Origin: Alistipes sp. Zagget8
GTDB lineage: Bacteria > Bacteroidota > Bacteroidia > Bacteroidales > Rikenellaceae
DNA: 64,000 nucleotides
Direction of reading: 5' to 3'
Assembly (NCBI GenBank): GCA_001941065.1
Contig: MSHJ01000009.1
Location: 502,810-566,809 of the forward strand
Shown here: positions 34,925 through 42,357 of the stretch, in pieces
Numbering within the stretch: the stretch's first letter is position 1
Layout of the letters: each line of letters begins with the position of its first letter
Position numbers and translations under genes: made by a program
Notes under the pieces: model-generated
What the model saw: only the letters and a program-made list of their open reading frames with translations
Told to the model about the DNA's origin: nothing
Database searches by the model: none

Positions 34925-35992
34925 TTACGCCCGTCCCAGCACCTCCATCTGCTGGCGGATCGACTCTTCGTGGATGGCCTGCAGGACGGTGCGCATGAAT
35001 TCGCGGTCCATGCCCACCTGCTCGGCCTGTCCGGCACGGCGTGCCAGCAGTTCTTCGTAACGCTGGGCCTGCAGGACGGGCATGTTGTGCTCTTTCTTGT
35101 ACTGCCCGATGTCGCGCGAGACGCGCATGCGGCGGGTCAGCAGCTCCAGCAGTTCGTCGTCGAGCTTGTCGATCTGCGAACGCAGCTCGGTGAGGCTCTC
35201 GGTGGTGATCGTCTCGTCGCGGATCACGAGGTTGCGGGTGATGTAGGCCAGCGCGTCGGGCGTCACCTGCTGGGCCTTGTCGCTCCACGCGCAGTCGGGC
35301 ATGCAGTGCGACTCGATGATCAGTCCGTCGAACCCGAGGTCCATGGCCTGCTGGGCCAGCGGGGCGATCAGTTCGCGTTTGCCGCCGATGTGGCTGGGGT
35401 CGCAGAAGATCGGCAGCGACGGCAGGCGGCGGTGCAGTTCGATGGGCACGGCCCACAGCGGGTGGTTGCGGTAGAGGTTCTTGTCGATCGATGAGAAGCC
35501 GCGGTGGATGGCCCCGATGCGGCGGATGCCGGCGTTGTAGATGCGCTCGATGGCGCCGATCCACAATTCGAGGTCGGGGCTCACGGGATTCTTCACCAGC
35601 ACCGGAACATCCGCTCCGCGCAGGGCGTCGGCGATCTCCTGCATGGCGAAGGGATTGGCCGCCGTGCGGGCGCCGATCCAGAGCAGGTCGATGCCGCCTT
35701 TCAGGGCCGCGGCGACGTGTTCGCGGGTGGCGACCTCGGTGGCGGTGTACATCCCCGTTTCGCGTTTCACGCGCTGGAGCCAGGCGATGCCGACCTCGCC
35801 GACGCCTTCGAATCCTCCCGGTTTGGTGCGGGGTTTCCACAGTCCGGCGCGGTAGATGCGGAAGCCTTCGGCGGCCAGTGCGCGGGCGGTCTCCATGACT
35901 TGTTCTTCGGTTTCGGCACTGCAGGGGCCTGCGATGACCAGCGGTCGCCGGGGATCGACCCCGGGAAGCGTGATAGGTTGAATGTCGTTCAT
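34925..35992 (-). CDS. Bifunctional DAHP synthase / chorismate mutase (type II)
   Basis: 355 residues from the ATG at 35992. The N-terminal 260 residues are a type I-beta DAHP synthase barrel (LVIAGPCSAETEEQVM, GFRIYRAGLWKPRTKPGGFEG, PIFCDPSHIGGKRELI, GLIIESHC). The C-terminal 90 residues are an AroQ-type chorismate mutase helix bundle (LRSQIDKLDDELLELLTRRMRVSRDIGQYKK). It condenses erythrose-4-phosphate with phosphoenolpyruvate to enter the shikimate pathway and also makes prephenate. It follows the prephenate dehydratase gene by 32 bases in one operon, so both are under the upstream attenuator. The fusion of the two activities is usual in Bacteroidetes. Confidence 0.95.
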   Translation of the reverse strand: MNDIQPITLPGVDPRRPLVIAGPCSAETEEQVMETARALAAEGFRIYRAGLWKPRTKPGGFEGVGEVGIAWLQRVKRETGMYTATEVATREHVAAALKGGIDLLWIGARTAANPFAMQEIADALRGADVPVLVKNPVSPDLELWIGAIERIYNAGIRRIGAIHRGFSSIDKNLYRNHPLWAVPIELHRRLPSLPIFCDPSHIGGKRELIAPLAQQAMDLGFDGLIIESHCMPDCAWSDKAQQVTPDALAYITRNLVIRDETITTESLTELRSQIDKLDDELLELLTRRMRVSRDIGQYKKEHNMPVLQAQRYEELLARRAGQAEQVGMDREFMRTVLQAIHEESIRQQMEVLGRA

Positions 35993-36024
35993 GATGAGCT
36001 GATTTTTATAGTTTTCGATTTGTC

Positions 36025-36870
36025 TTAAATTGCGGGGTTGGGGCATTCGGCATATTCGCCCAGGATGCGGAAATCGCTGGTGAGGGGCCGCGCGGCGTCG
36101 ACGGCCTGCCGGTAGCGCACCGGGTCGCCGAAGGTGACGTCGACGTAGAAGCGGTACTCCCATTCGCGTCCGATGATCGGCAGCGACTGTATCTTGGTCA
36201 GGTTGATGTCGTAGAACGACAGGACGGTGAGCACTTTCGAGAGGCTTCCCTGGGTGTGCGAAAGGGTGAACAGCAGCGAGGCTTTGTTCGTGTTCGCGGG
36301 GTCGGCGAAGGCGGCGGCGCGGCTCTCGTCGGCCAGGAGCAGGAAGCGCGTGAAATTGTGTTTGTTGGTCTCGATGCCGCGGCTGAGGATTTCGAGTCCG
36401 TAGAGTTCCGCCGCGTCGGCGCCGCAGATGGCGGCCGTTCCTGCGAGCCGCCCCTCGGCGATCTCCCGGGCGCTGCCGGCGGTGTCGTCGCGTTCGACGA
36501 TCTTCATCGCGGGGTGCGCTTTGAGAAAGTCGCCGCATTGCATCAGGGCGATCGGGTGGGAGTGTACCTCGCCGATGTCGCCGAGCGTCTGTCCGGGCAG
36601 TGCGGCCAGCACGTGCGAGATGCGGAGTTTCTGTTCGCCGATGATCCGTGCGTGGCTCTGCTGCAGGAGTTCGTGGTTGGGGAGCAGGCTTCCCGCGATG
36701 GTGTACTCGATAGCCGCGATGCCCAGCAGCGAGGGGTTCGCCGCCATCCGGGCGAACAGCTCGTCGAAGCTCAGGCAGGGGAGGATGCCGATCTGCCGGT
36801 CGTTGAAGTAGCTGCGTGCTGCCGTTTCGTGATAGCACCCTGCGATGCCCTGTATTGCGATCTGTTCCAT
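36025..36870 (-). CDS. pheA: Prephenate dehydratase with ACT domain
   Basis: 281 residues from the ATG at 36870 (MEQIAIQGIAGCYHETAA). The catalytic region has the periplasmic-binding-like double domain with AAIEYTIAGSLLPNHELL, VHSHPIALMQC and the invariant Thr in IETNKHNFTRFLLL. The C-terminal ACT domain (about 195-281) carries SLLFTLSHTQGSLSKVLTVLSFYDINLTKIQS, where the family's ESRP-type motif is replaced by KIQSLPI. It converts prephenate to phenylpyruvate and is normally feedback-inhibited by phenylalanine through the ACT domain. A longer in-frame start would run through the attenuator hairpin and is rejected. Confidence 0.95.
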   Translation of the reverse strand: MEQIAIQGIAGCYHETAARSYFNDRQIGILPCLSFDELFARMAANPSLLGIAAIEYTIAGSLLPNHELLQQSHARIIGEQKLRISHVLAALPGQTLGDIGEVHSHPIALMQCGDFLKAHPAMKIVERDDTAGSAREIAEGRLAGTAAICGADAAELYGLEILSRGIETNKHNFTRFLLLADESRAAAFADPANTNKASLLFTLSHTQGSLSKVLTVLSFYDINLTKIQSLPIIGREWEYRFYVDVTFGDPVRYRQAVDAARPLTSDFRILGEYAECPNPAI

Positions 36871-36879
36871 AGTTTGGTT

Positions 36880-36914
36880 TGAAAAAGAAAAATCCCGCTC
36901 AACCGAGCGGGATT
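36880..36914 (-). terminator. Attenuator terminator upstream of pheA
   Basis: On the minus strand: AATCCCGCTC-GGTT-GAGCGGGATT, a perfect 10-bp stem, followed by TTTTTCTTTTTC. It lies between the aromatic-rich leader peptide and pheA. Its 5' arm (ATCCCGCT) can instead pair with AGCGGGGT inside the leader coding sequence (36966-36973), giving an antiterminator. Confidence 0.85.
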
Positions 36915-36952
36915 TTCGTATCATGATTAATCTATATTCCTATTTCATACAG

Positions 36953-37033
36953 TTAATTGCACGCGACCCCGCTTTTTCCCTTGCTATAAAAGAAAAAGTA
37001 ATAAAAATAATATGCAAAACCGTATGCTCTCAT
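36953..37033 (-). CDS. Phe/Tyr-rich leader peptide of the pheA operon attenuator
   Basis: A 26-codon ORF starts with ATG at 37033 and stops with TAA at 36955-36953. It contains 5 Phe and 6 Tyr codons, with the uninterrupted run YYFYYFFFY at residues 8-16, then SKGKSGVACN. It begins about 25 bases after a good promoter -7 box and is followed by a terminator hairpin before pheA. Codons 21-23 (AGC GGG GTC) hold the sequence complementary to the terminator's 5' arm, so ribosome position can decide between terminator and antiterminator. This is the layout of leader-peptide attenuation; translation itself is inferred. Confidence 0.8.
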   Translation of the reverse strand: MRAYGFAYYFYYFFFYSKGKSGVACN

Positions 37034-37057
37034 GGTCGCGATTGACTTTATCATCGG

Positions 37058-37088
37058 CAAATGTAGCGAAATAATCCGGAAAACCAAA
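37058..37088 (-). promoter_or_regulatory. Promoter of the pheA leader and operon
   Basis: On the minus strand: TTTGG (37084-37088), an 18-base spacer and TACATTTG (37058-37065). Transcription would start near 37050, about 15-20 bases before the leader peptide start. Confidence 0.75.
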
Positions 37089-37115
37089 CGCCGGGGCTGT
37101 TTTTTTGCGGAAAAA

Positions 37116-37868
37116 TCAGCGTTTGCGGTGCCGGAATCGCTTGCGGAGTTCTTTGCGGCGTTCGAAGGCGAGGCGGAAGAAGGTGCCTTGCAGCAGCGTG
37201 TCGTCGACGTTCCAGCCGCGGGCCTCGGCGTAACGGTCGAGGATGTAGAGGAACGCTACGGCGGGACAGGACAGCCGCCGCAGGTTGACCATGCAGACGC
37301 GGGGCCGCAGCGGCCGGTCGGCGAACCGCATGCGGTTGATGTCGATCAGCTGGAACCGGACGGCGCCCGTCGCCGCGTCGCGGCGCCAGAGGACGTTGCC
37401 GTGGTTGAAATCCCGGTGCTCGATCCCCTGTTCGTGGAGTTGTCCGGCGAAGCGGGCGAAGGCTTCCAGCACGGGCAGCGTCCCTGCGGAGGGGAAATGT
37501 TCGGTGGTCTGCGACAGCGGCGTATAATCCGAGTAGCGCGAAACGTAGTAGCTGTCGCTCAGCAGCCCGCGGTGGCGGTATTCGCTCCACGCGATGGGTT
37601 CGGGCGAGTCGATGCCCAGCGCCCGCAGCCGCACGGCGTGTTCATACGAGCGGCGGGCCTTGCTCCGGCGGAAGAAGGTGTAGATGAAAGCCTGAAACAG
37701 GTTCGGGCGGCGGAACCGCTTGACCGCGACCCGGATGCCCCCGACGTCGAAGGCCTTGATCGTGTTGCGTCCGGTATGCAGTACCTCGCCGCCGGCCCCG
37801 AACAGTTCGGGGAGGTGCTCCGTGAAGCTCCGCAGGCGTTCCGAGGCGGGATTGACGTGAATGCGCAT
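37116..37868 (-). CDS. Lipopolysaccharide kinase (InaA/WaaP-like) family protein
   Basis: 250 residues with a protein-kinase-like fold. IRVAVKRFRRPN gives the nucleotide-contacting Lys on strand 3. HRDFNHGNVLWR is the catalytic loop with Asp and Asn, and FQLIDINRMRF is the metal-binding loop (DIN in place of DFG). Such proteins phosphorylate sugars in the lipid A-core, for example Kdo or heptose. A basic C-terminus (RRKELRKRFRHRKR) suits membrane association. The gene stands alone upstream of the pheA leader on the same strand; no strong terminator separates them, so some readthrough is possible. The acceptor sugar is unknown. Confidence 0.8.
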   Translation of the reverse strand: MRIHVNPASERLRSFTEHLPELFGAGGEVLHTGRNTIKAFDVGGIRVAVKRFRRPNLFQAFIYTFFRRSKARRSYEHAVRLRALGIDSPEPIAWSEYRHRGLLSDSYYVSRYSDYTPLSQTTEHFPSAGTLPVLEAFARFAGQLHEQGIEHRDFNHGNVLWRRDAATGAVRFQLIDINRMRFADRPLRPRVCMVNLRRLSCPAVAFLYILDRYAEARGWNVDDTLLQGTFFRLAFERRKELRKRFRHRKR

Positions 37869-37996
37869 GATGGAAAAAATTTATGCTGCAAAGTTACGTC
37901 CCCGCGGGTTATGCCGTTAGTCCGATTTGATTGTGAAGTTGTCCTGAAACGGAAAAGAGCGCCGCCGCAGGTGGCCTGAAATCGCTCGTATGAAAC

Positions 37997-38029
37997 AAAA
38001 GCGGCAGCTCTTTTCGAACTACCGCTTTT
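37997..38029 (-). terminator. Terminator downstream of tRNA-Thr
   Basis: AAAAGCGG (37997-38004) pairs with CCGCTTTT (38022-38029); read leftwards the stem ends in CCGCTTTTG. It starts 8 bases after the mature tRNA 3' end. Confidence 0.65.
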
Positions 38030-38036
38030 ATTTTTG

Positions 38037-38108
<72 letters not shown>

Positions 38109-38216
38109 AACATTTCTCTTTCGAGTGGTGCAAAAGTACACAAGAAAAATGAAAAGACCAAAAAATTGTACACATTTCACAATTATTTTCTATCTTTACT
38201 TCCGAATCATAATAAA

Positions 38217-39173
38217 ATGCAAATGAAACGTATCCTGATAGTAGGCGCCGGAGGCCAAATCGGTTCCGAGCTGACAGTTTTTCTGCGCGGTATCTACGGC
38301 GGTGCGAACGTCGTGGCCACCGACATGCGCGAGTGCCGGACGCTGTCCGAAGACGGGCCTTTCGAGGTGCTGAACGCCCTCGATGCAACGGCCATGGCTT
38401 CGGTCGTGGCCCGTTACCACATCGACACGATCTTCAACCTCGTGGCGCTGCTGTCGGCCGTCGGCGAACGCAATCCCCAGATGGCCTGGAACGTCAATAT
38501 GGGTGCGCTCAACAATTCGCTCGAGGTGGCCCGCCAGCATCACTGCGCGCTGTTCACCCCTTCGTCGATCGGGGCTTTCGGACCCTCGTCGCCCAAGGAT
38601 AAGACTCCGCAGGACACGATCATGCAGCCCACGACCATCTACGGCATCTGCAAGGTCACGGGCGAGCAGCTCGGGAACTACTATCACCATAAATACGGCG
38701 TCGATACCCGTTCGGTGCGCTTTCCGGGCATTATTTCGAGCGTCACGCTGCCCGGCGGCGGTACGACGGACTATGCCGTGGAGATTTACTACGAGGCGAT
38801 CCGTTCGGGGAAATTCACCTGCCCCGTGCCGCCGGACGTCTATATGGACATGATTTATATGCCCGACGCCCTGCGGGCCTGCGTCGAGTTGATGGAGGCC
38901 GATCCGACGAAGCTGATCCACCGCAACAGCTTCAACCTCGCCTCGATGAGCTTCACGCCCGAAATCATCTGCGCCGAGATCAAAAAGCGGCTGCCCGCGT
39001 TCACGATGGATTACAACGTCGATCCCGTGAAGAAGGAGATTGCCGAGAGCTGGCCCAATTCGCTGGACGACACCTGCGCCCGCGAGGAGTGGGGCTGGAA
39101 ACCCGAGTGGGACCTTTCGCGCATGACCGACGATATGCTGGCGCATATCCGCACGAAACTGGGCATGGCGTAA
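38217..39173 (+). CDS. L-threonine 3-dehydrogenase, short-chain (epimerase-like) type
   Basis: 318 residues; start ATG at 38217, with a second ATG at 38223 equally possible. The extended SDR fold has the NAD motif GAGGQIG near the N-terminus and the catalytic YGICK (Tyr-x-x-x-Lys). The sequence GGGTTDYAVEIYYEA and MYMPDALRACVELM are hallmarks of the SDR-type threonine dehydrogenases, not of sugar epimerases. The enzyme oxidises L-threonine to 2-amino-3-ketobutyrate. It is divergent from tRNA-Thr, 109 bases away. Its stop codon overlaps the start of the next gene (TAATG), so the cupin gene is translationally coupled. A sugar epimerase role is the less likely alternative. Confidence 0.82.
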   Translation: MQMKRILIVGAGGQIGSELTVFLRGIYGGANVVATDMRECRTLSEDGPFEVLNALDATAMASVVARYHIDTIFNLVALLSAVGERNPQMAWNVNMGALNNSLEVARQHHCALFTPSSIGAFGPSSPKDKTPQDTIMQPTTIYGICKVTGEQLGNYYHHKYGVDTRSVRFPGIISSVTLPGGGTTDYAVEIYYEAIRSGKFTCPVPPDVYMDMIYMPDALRACVELMEADPTKLIHRNSFNLASMSFTPEIICAEIKKRLPAFTMDYNVDPVKKEIAESWPNSLDDTCAREEWGWKPEWDLSRMTDDMLAHIRTKLGMA

Positions 39174-39526
39174 TGCGGGATGTCGAGGTAACCTGCGTTA
39201 CCGACACCTCCGAAAGCTGGGACGGAACCCCGCTGCCGGCCTATCCGGCCGGGACGCCGCGGGTGACAATTCTGCGGGGCGTGATTCCGCCCGGAGCCAC
39301 GATGGCGATGCACCGCCATTCGGTCGTCAATGCCGGCATGGTGCTTCGCGGCGAACTGACCGTGGTTTCCGATACGGGCGCCGAACGAACCTTCCGGGCC
39401 GGCGAAGCTCTCGTCGAGCTGGTCGGAACGCCCCATTACGGGGTAAACCGGGGCGGTGCAGAGACCGAGGTGGTGATGTTTTACGCCGGGGCAGGGGATT
39501 TGCCGTTGTCCGAACCGATTGAATAA
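39173..39526 (+). CDS. Cupin domain protein
   Basis: 117 residues from the ATG at 39173, which shares its A with the stop codon of the dehydrogenase gene. A single cupin barrel: TILRGVIPPGATMAMHRHSVVNAGMVLRGELTV contains the HxH pair, and FRAGEALVELVGTPHYGVNRG holds the second metal-binding histidine region. Such small cupins bind a divalent metal and act as dioxygenases, isomerases or ligand sensors; the sequence does not decide which. Coupling to threonine dehydrogenase suggests a role in amino-acid or aminoketone metabolism. I chose this start because upstream codons are antisense-like and overlap the dehydrogenase. Confidence 0.75.
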   Translation: MRDVEVTCVTDTSESWDGTPLPAYPAGTPRVTILRGVIPPGATMAMHRHSVVNAGMVLRGELTVVSDTGAERTFRAGEALVELVGTPHYGVNRGGAETEVVMFYAGAGDLPLSEPIE

Positions 39527-39543
39527 CCGAAAAAATACCGATT

Positions 39544-40488
39544 ATGAAACGCATCGTCCGGAGTGTCGTCGTCCTTTTGCTGTTGTTGGCGGCCGTCATC
39601 GCGGGCGGCAGTCTCTATATGCTCTCCTATTCGCTGACGCCCGACGCGACGATGGCGGCGAAGAATGCCGCGTCTTATAAATATATGTATGCCGAATATC
39701 CGTTCCTGAAACCGTGGGTCGACAGCCTCGAACGCACGGGGGCGCTGCGCGATACGGTGATCCTGGGTGCCGAAGGCGAGCGGCTGCACGCGGTGTATGC
39801 GGCGGCTCCCGAGCCGACGGACCGGACAGCGGTGATCGTCCACGGATATACGGACAACGCCGTGCGGATGCTGATGATCGGCTATCTTTACAACCACGAC
39901 CTGGGTTACAACATCCTGCTGCCGGACCTCTATTACCACGGGCAGAGCGAAGGCCGGGCCATTCAGATGGGGTGGAAGGACCGCCTCGACGTGCTGCGGT
40001 GGATGGAGATCGCCAACGACATCTTCGGCGGCGATACGCGGATGGTGGTCCACGGAATCTCGATGGGGGCCGCGACGACGATGATGGTCTCGGGCGAGGA
40101 GCAGCGGCCCTATGTGAAATGTTTTGTCGAAGATTGCGGCTACACGAGTGTCCGGGACCAGTTTGCGAAAGAGCTCAAAAAGCAGTTCGGGCTTCCCGCT
40201 TTCCCGCTGCTCGATGCGGCGAGCTGGATGTGCCGGCTGAAATACGGCTGGAATTTCACGGAGGCTTCGGCGCTGAAGCAGGTGGCGAAATGCCGGCTGC
40301 CGATGCTGTTCATCCACGGCGACGCCGACGGTTACGTCCCCACGCGGATGGTCTATCCGCTTTACGAGGCCAAGCCGGGCGACAAGGAGTTGTGGGTGGT
40401 GCCGGGCGCCGAGCATGCCGTCTCCTACCGCGACAACCGGGAGGAATATACGCGGCGCGTCGGGGAATTTGTCGGTAAATATATCTGA
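39544..40488 (+). CDS. Membrane-anchored alpha/beta hydrolase
   Basis: 314 residues. One N-terminal membrane helix (VVVLLLLLAAVIAGGSLYML) is followed by an alpha/beta hydrolase: VIVHGYTDN is the oxyanion-hole strand, VVHGISMGAAT is the nucleophile elbow with the catalytic Ser, FIHGDADGYVP gives the Asp, and PGAEHAVSY the His. The catalytic triad is therefore complete. It resembles the periplasm-facing serine hydrolases related to BAAT/Abhydrolase family proteins. The natural ester or amide substrate is unknown. It follows the cupin gene by 17 bases and precedes a small cysteine-rich gene by 10, so the four genes probably form one operon. Confidence 0.85.
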   Translation: MKRIVRSVVVLLLLLAAVIAGGSLYMLSYSLTPDATMAAKNAASYKYMYAEYPFLKPWVDSLERTGALRDTVILGAEGERLHAVYAAAPEPTDRTAVIVHGYTDNAVRMLMIGYLYNHDLGYNILLPDLYYHGQSEGRAIQMGWKDRLDVLRWMEIANDIFGGDTRMVVHGISMGAATTMMVSGEEQRPYVKCFVEDCGYTSVRDQFAKELKKQFGLPAFPLLDAASWMCRLKYGWNFTEASALKQVAKCRLPMLFIHGDADGYVPTRMVYPLYEAKPGDKELWVVPGAEHAVSYRDNREEYTRRVGEFVGKYI

Positions 40489-40498
40489 GAACTATTGT

Positions 40499-40948
40499 AT
40501 GATGAATGATTATAATTTGCAGCAGGCGCAGGCCTTCTACCGGATTCTGGAGGAGACCATCGGAAAGCTTCCTGCCGACGTGCGCGAGAGACTTTACCGG
40601 CCGAGCGCCGAGAATTGTGTGAAAGACGTCGTCCTGACGGAGCTTCGCAGGCAATTCGAGGAGTGCGGCTGCGACCTGGATCGGCAGTATGCGAAATACA
40701 ACCGCTCGGAGTACTTTTTTGCGGACATCGTCGAGCCGGGGCGGGTCTATGAGATCGGGTACCCCCGGTGTCTCTGTCCGCAGGTCGATGCCGGATTCGT
40801 CAAGGCCCCGACCCATTGCGAGTGCTCCCGCCAGAGCATCCTTTTCGTCTACCGGGAGCTGATTCCCGACCGGACCGTCCGGGTGGAGACGCTCCGAACC
40901 GTCCTCGCGGGAGATTCGGAGTGCCGGTTCCGGGTGACGGTCGAGTGA
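40499..40948 (+). CDS. Small cysteine-rich protein of unknown function
   Basis: 149 residues, soluble, no signal peptide. I do not recognise a characterised family with confidence; the cysteine spacing recalls DUF6144-type or L-2-amino-thiazoline-carboxylate-hydrolase-like proteins. Conserved-looking features are FEECGCDLD, YPRCLCPQVDAG and HCECSRQS, which supply three Cys-x-Cys pairs able to bind a metal or cluster. N-terminal helices (QAQAFYRILEETIGKLP) precede an alpha/beta part. It overlaps nothing, starts 10 bases after the hydrolase gene and ends the operon before a strong terminator. Two ATG codons (40499 and 40502) are adjacent; the first is used here. Confidence 0.7.
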   Translation: MMNDYNLQQAQAFYRILEETIGKLPADVRERLYRPSAENCVKDVVLTELRRQFEECGCDLDRQYAKYNRSEYFFADIVEPGRVYEIGYPRCLCPQVDAGFVKAPTHCECSRQSILFVYRELIPDRTVRVETLRTVLAGDSECRFRVTVE

Positions 40949-40998
40949 ATGCGGGACCTGCGGATTCATGCGGCGGGCGAACCCTGCCTGCAAAAAAG

Positions 40999-41026
40999 AA
41001 CGGCCCGGATGAAAATCCGGGCCGTT
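40999..41026. terminator. Bidirectional terminator
   Basis: A perfect 12-bp stem AACGGCCCGGAT / ATCCGGGCCGTT with a GAAA tetraloop, between the cysteine-rich gene and the convergent aldolase gene. Confidence 0.9.
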
Positions 41027-41051
41027 TCTGTTGATGAGAGAACCTCTTCGA

Positions 41052-42044
41052 TTAAGCCTTGCCGGCCGATCCGAGGACGCTCTCGCACTTGTGCTTGTAG
41101 AGTTTCTTCAGCTCGTCGCGGGCCGGACCCAGGTACTTGCGGGGGTCGAACTCGGCGGGCTGGTCCACGAAGATCTTGCGCACGGCGGCGGTCATGGCCA
41201 GACGGCCGTCCGAGTCGATGTTGATCTTGCAGACGGCGCTCTTGGCGGCTTTGCGAAGCTGCTCCTCGGGAATGCCGACGGCATCCTTCAGCGCACCGCC
41301 GTGGGTGTTGATGATCTTCACGTATTCCTGGGGTACCGACGACGATCCGTGCAGTACGATGGGGAATCCGGGGAGTTTCTTCTCGATCTCGGCCAGGATG
41401 TCGAAACGCAGCTCGGGCGGAACGAGGATGCCCTCGGCGTTGCGGGTGCACTGCTCGGGCTTGAACTTGTTGGCGCCGTGCGAGGTACCGATCGAGATGG
41501 CCAGCGAATCCACGCCGGTCTTCTGTACGAAATCGATTACGTCGGCGGGGTCGGTGTAGGTGTGGTGCTCGGCCGAAACCTCGTCCTCCACGCCGGCCAG
41601 TACGCCCAGCTCACCCTCGACCGTAACGTCGTGCTGGTGTGCATACTCCACGACCTGCTTCGTCAGGGCGACGTTCTCGTCGTAGGGGAGGTGCGAACCG
41701 TCGATCATCACCGACGAGAAGCCCATGTCGATGCAGCTCTTGCAGAGTTCGAACGAGTTGCCGTGGTCGAGGTGCAGGACGATGGGAATGTTCTTGCCCA
41801 GCTCTTTGGCATACTCGACGGCGCCCTGGGCCATGTAACGCAGCAGGGTCTGGTTGGCGTATTTACGTGCGCCTGCCGAAACCTGCAGAATCACGGGCGA
41901 GGAAGCCTCGACGCAAGCCTGGATGATGGCCTGCATCTGCTCCATGTTGTTGAAGTTGAATGCCGGGATGGCATAACCGCCTTTGATGGCCTTGGCGAAC
42001 ATGTCGCGCGTGTTCACAAGACCCAGATCTTTGTACGATACCAT
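41052..42044 (-). CDS. fba: Class II fructose-1,6-bisphosphate aldolase
   Basis: 330 residues. Zinc and substrate motifs are present: PAFNFNNMEQMQAI at the N-terminus, VLHLDHGNSFE with the catalytic Asp and zinc-binding His, VEGELGVLAGVED, AISIGTSHGANKF with the second His, VLHGSSSVP with the third His, and CKINIDSDGRLAMT near the phosphate site. The enzyme cleaves fructose bisphosphate to glyceraldehyde-3-phosphate and dihydroxyacetone phosphate in glycolysis and runs backwards in gluconeogenesis. It is monocistronic, with its own leftward promoter (-7 box TAAATTTG at 42087-42094). Confidence 0.96.
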   Translation of the reverse strand: MVSYKDLGLVNTRDMFAKAIKGGYAIPAFNFNNMEQMQAIIQACVEASSPVILQVSAGARKYANQTLLRYMAQGAVEYAKELGKNIPIVLHLDHGNSFELCKSCIDMGFSSVMIDGSHLPYDENVALTKQVVEYAHQHDVTVEGELGVLAGVEDEVSAEHHTYTDPADVIDFVQKTGVDSLAISIGTSHGANKFKPEQCTRNAEGILVPPELRFDILAEIEKKLPGFPIVLHGSSSVPQEYVKIINTHGGALKDAVGIPEEQLRKAAKSAVCKINIDSDGRLAMTAAVRKIFVDQPAEFDPRKYLGPARDELKKLYKHKCESVLGSAGKA

Positions 42045-42357
42045 AGTATTAGAATGTTAGTGAATTGTTGCTCTCAAAAAACCGTACAAATTTACTAAAA
42101 AATCTAAATAATAGTCTCTTTTTGTGAAAAAAATAACAGACACATGGAAAATACGGATTGTTTTTTGTAAATTTGCAAGGATTTTCCGGCGGACGCAGCG
42201 GGTTTTGCAGGGTGTTTGGATCGATATACATCCGCATTCCGGTCGCGTGCGGCAAATCCCCTCCGGGAGGGGATTCGGGGATGGTCCGGTTTCGCGAAGG
42301 GCCGGCGTTCCGAAATGAACAGACAGACACAAAACATATAACAATACATATCACGCT
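42045..42357. other. Divergent intergenic region between aldolase and fumarase genes
   Basis: It holds two facing -7 boxes, CAAATTTA at 42087-42094 (leftward, aldolase) and TAAATTTG at 42168-42175 (rightward, fumarase). It also holds a palindrome AATCCCCTCC/GGGAGGGGATT (42255-42275) whose flanks resemble the GC-rich repeat family. No gene is visible. Confidence 0.65.
42252..42285 (+). repeat. GC-rich palindromic repeat, degenerate short copy
   Basis: CAAATCCCCTCC-GGGAGGGGATT followed by CGGGGATGGTC parallels CAAGCCCCTCCCTGAGGGAGGGGTTTGGGGTGGGGTC-type copies at 44 kb but lacks the TTTGTAAACG tail. It lies in the fumarase leader. Confidence 0.4.

Noticed and set aside
34925..36838. DAHP synthase frame extended over pheA
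   Set aside because: The upstream part overlaps pheA in another frame and has no homology; the ATG at 35992 gives a normal-length enzyme.
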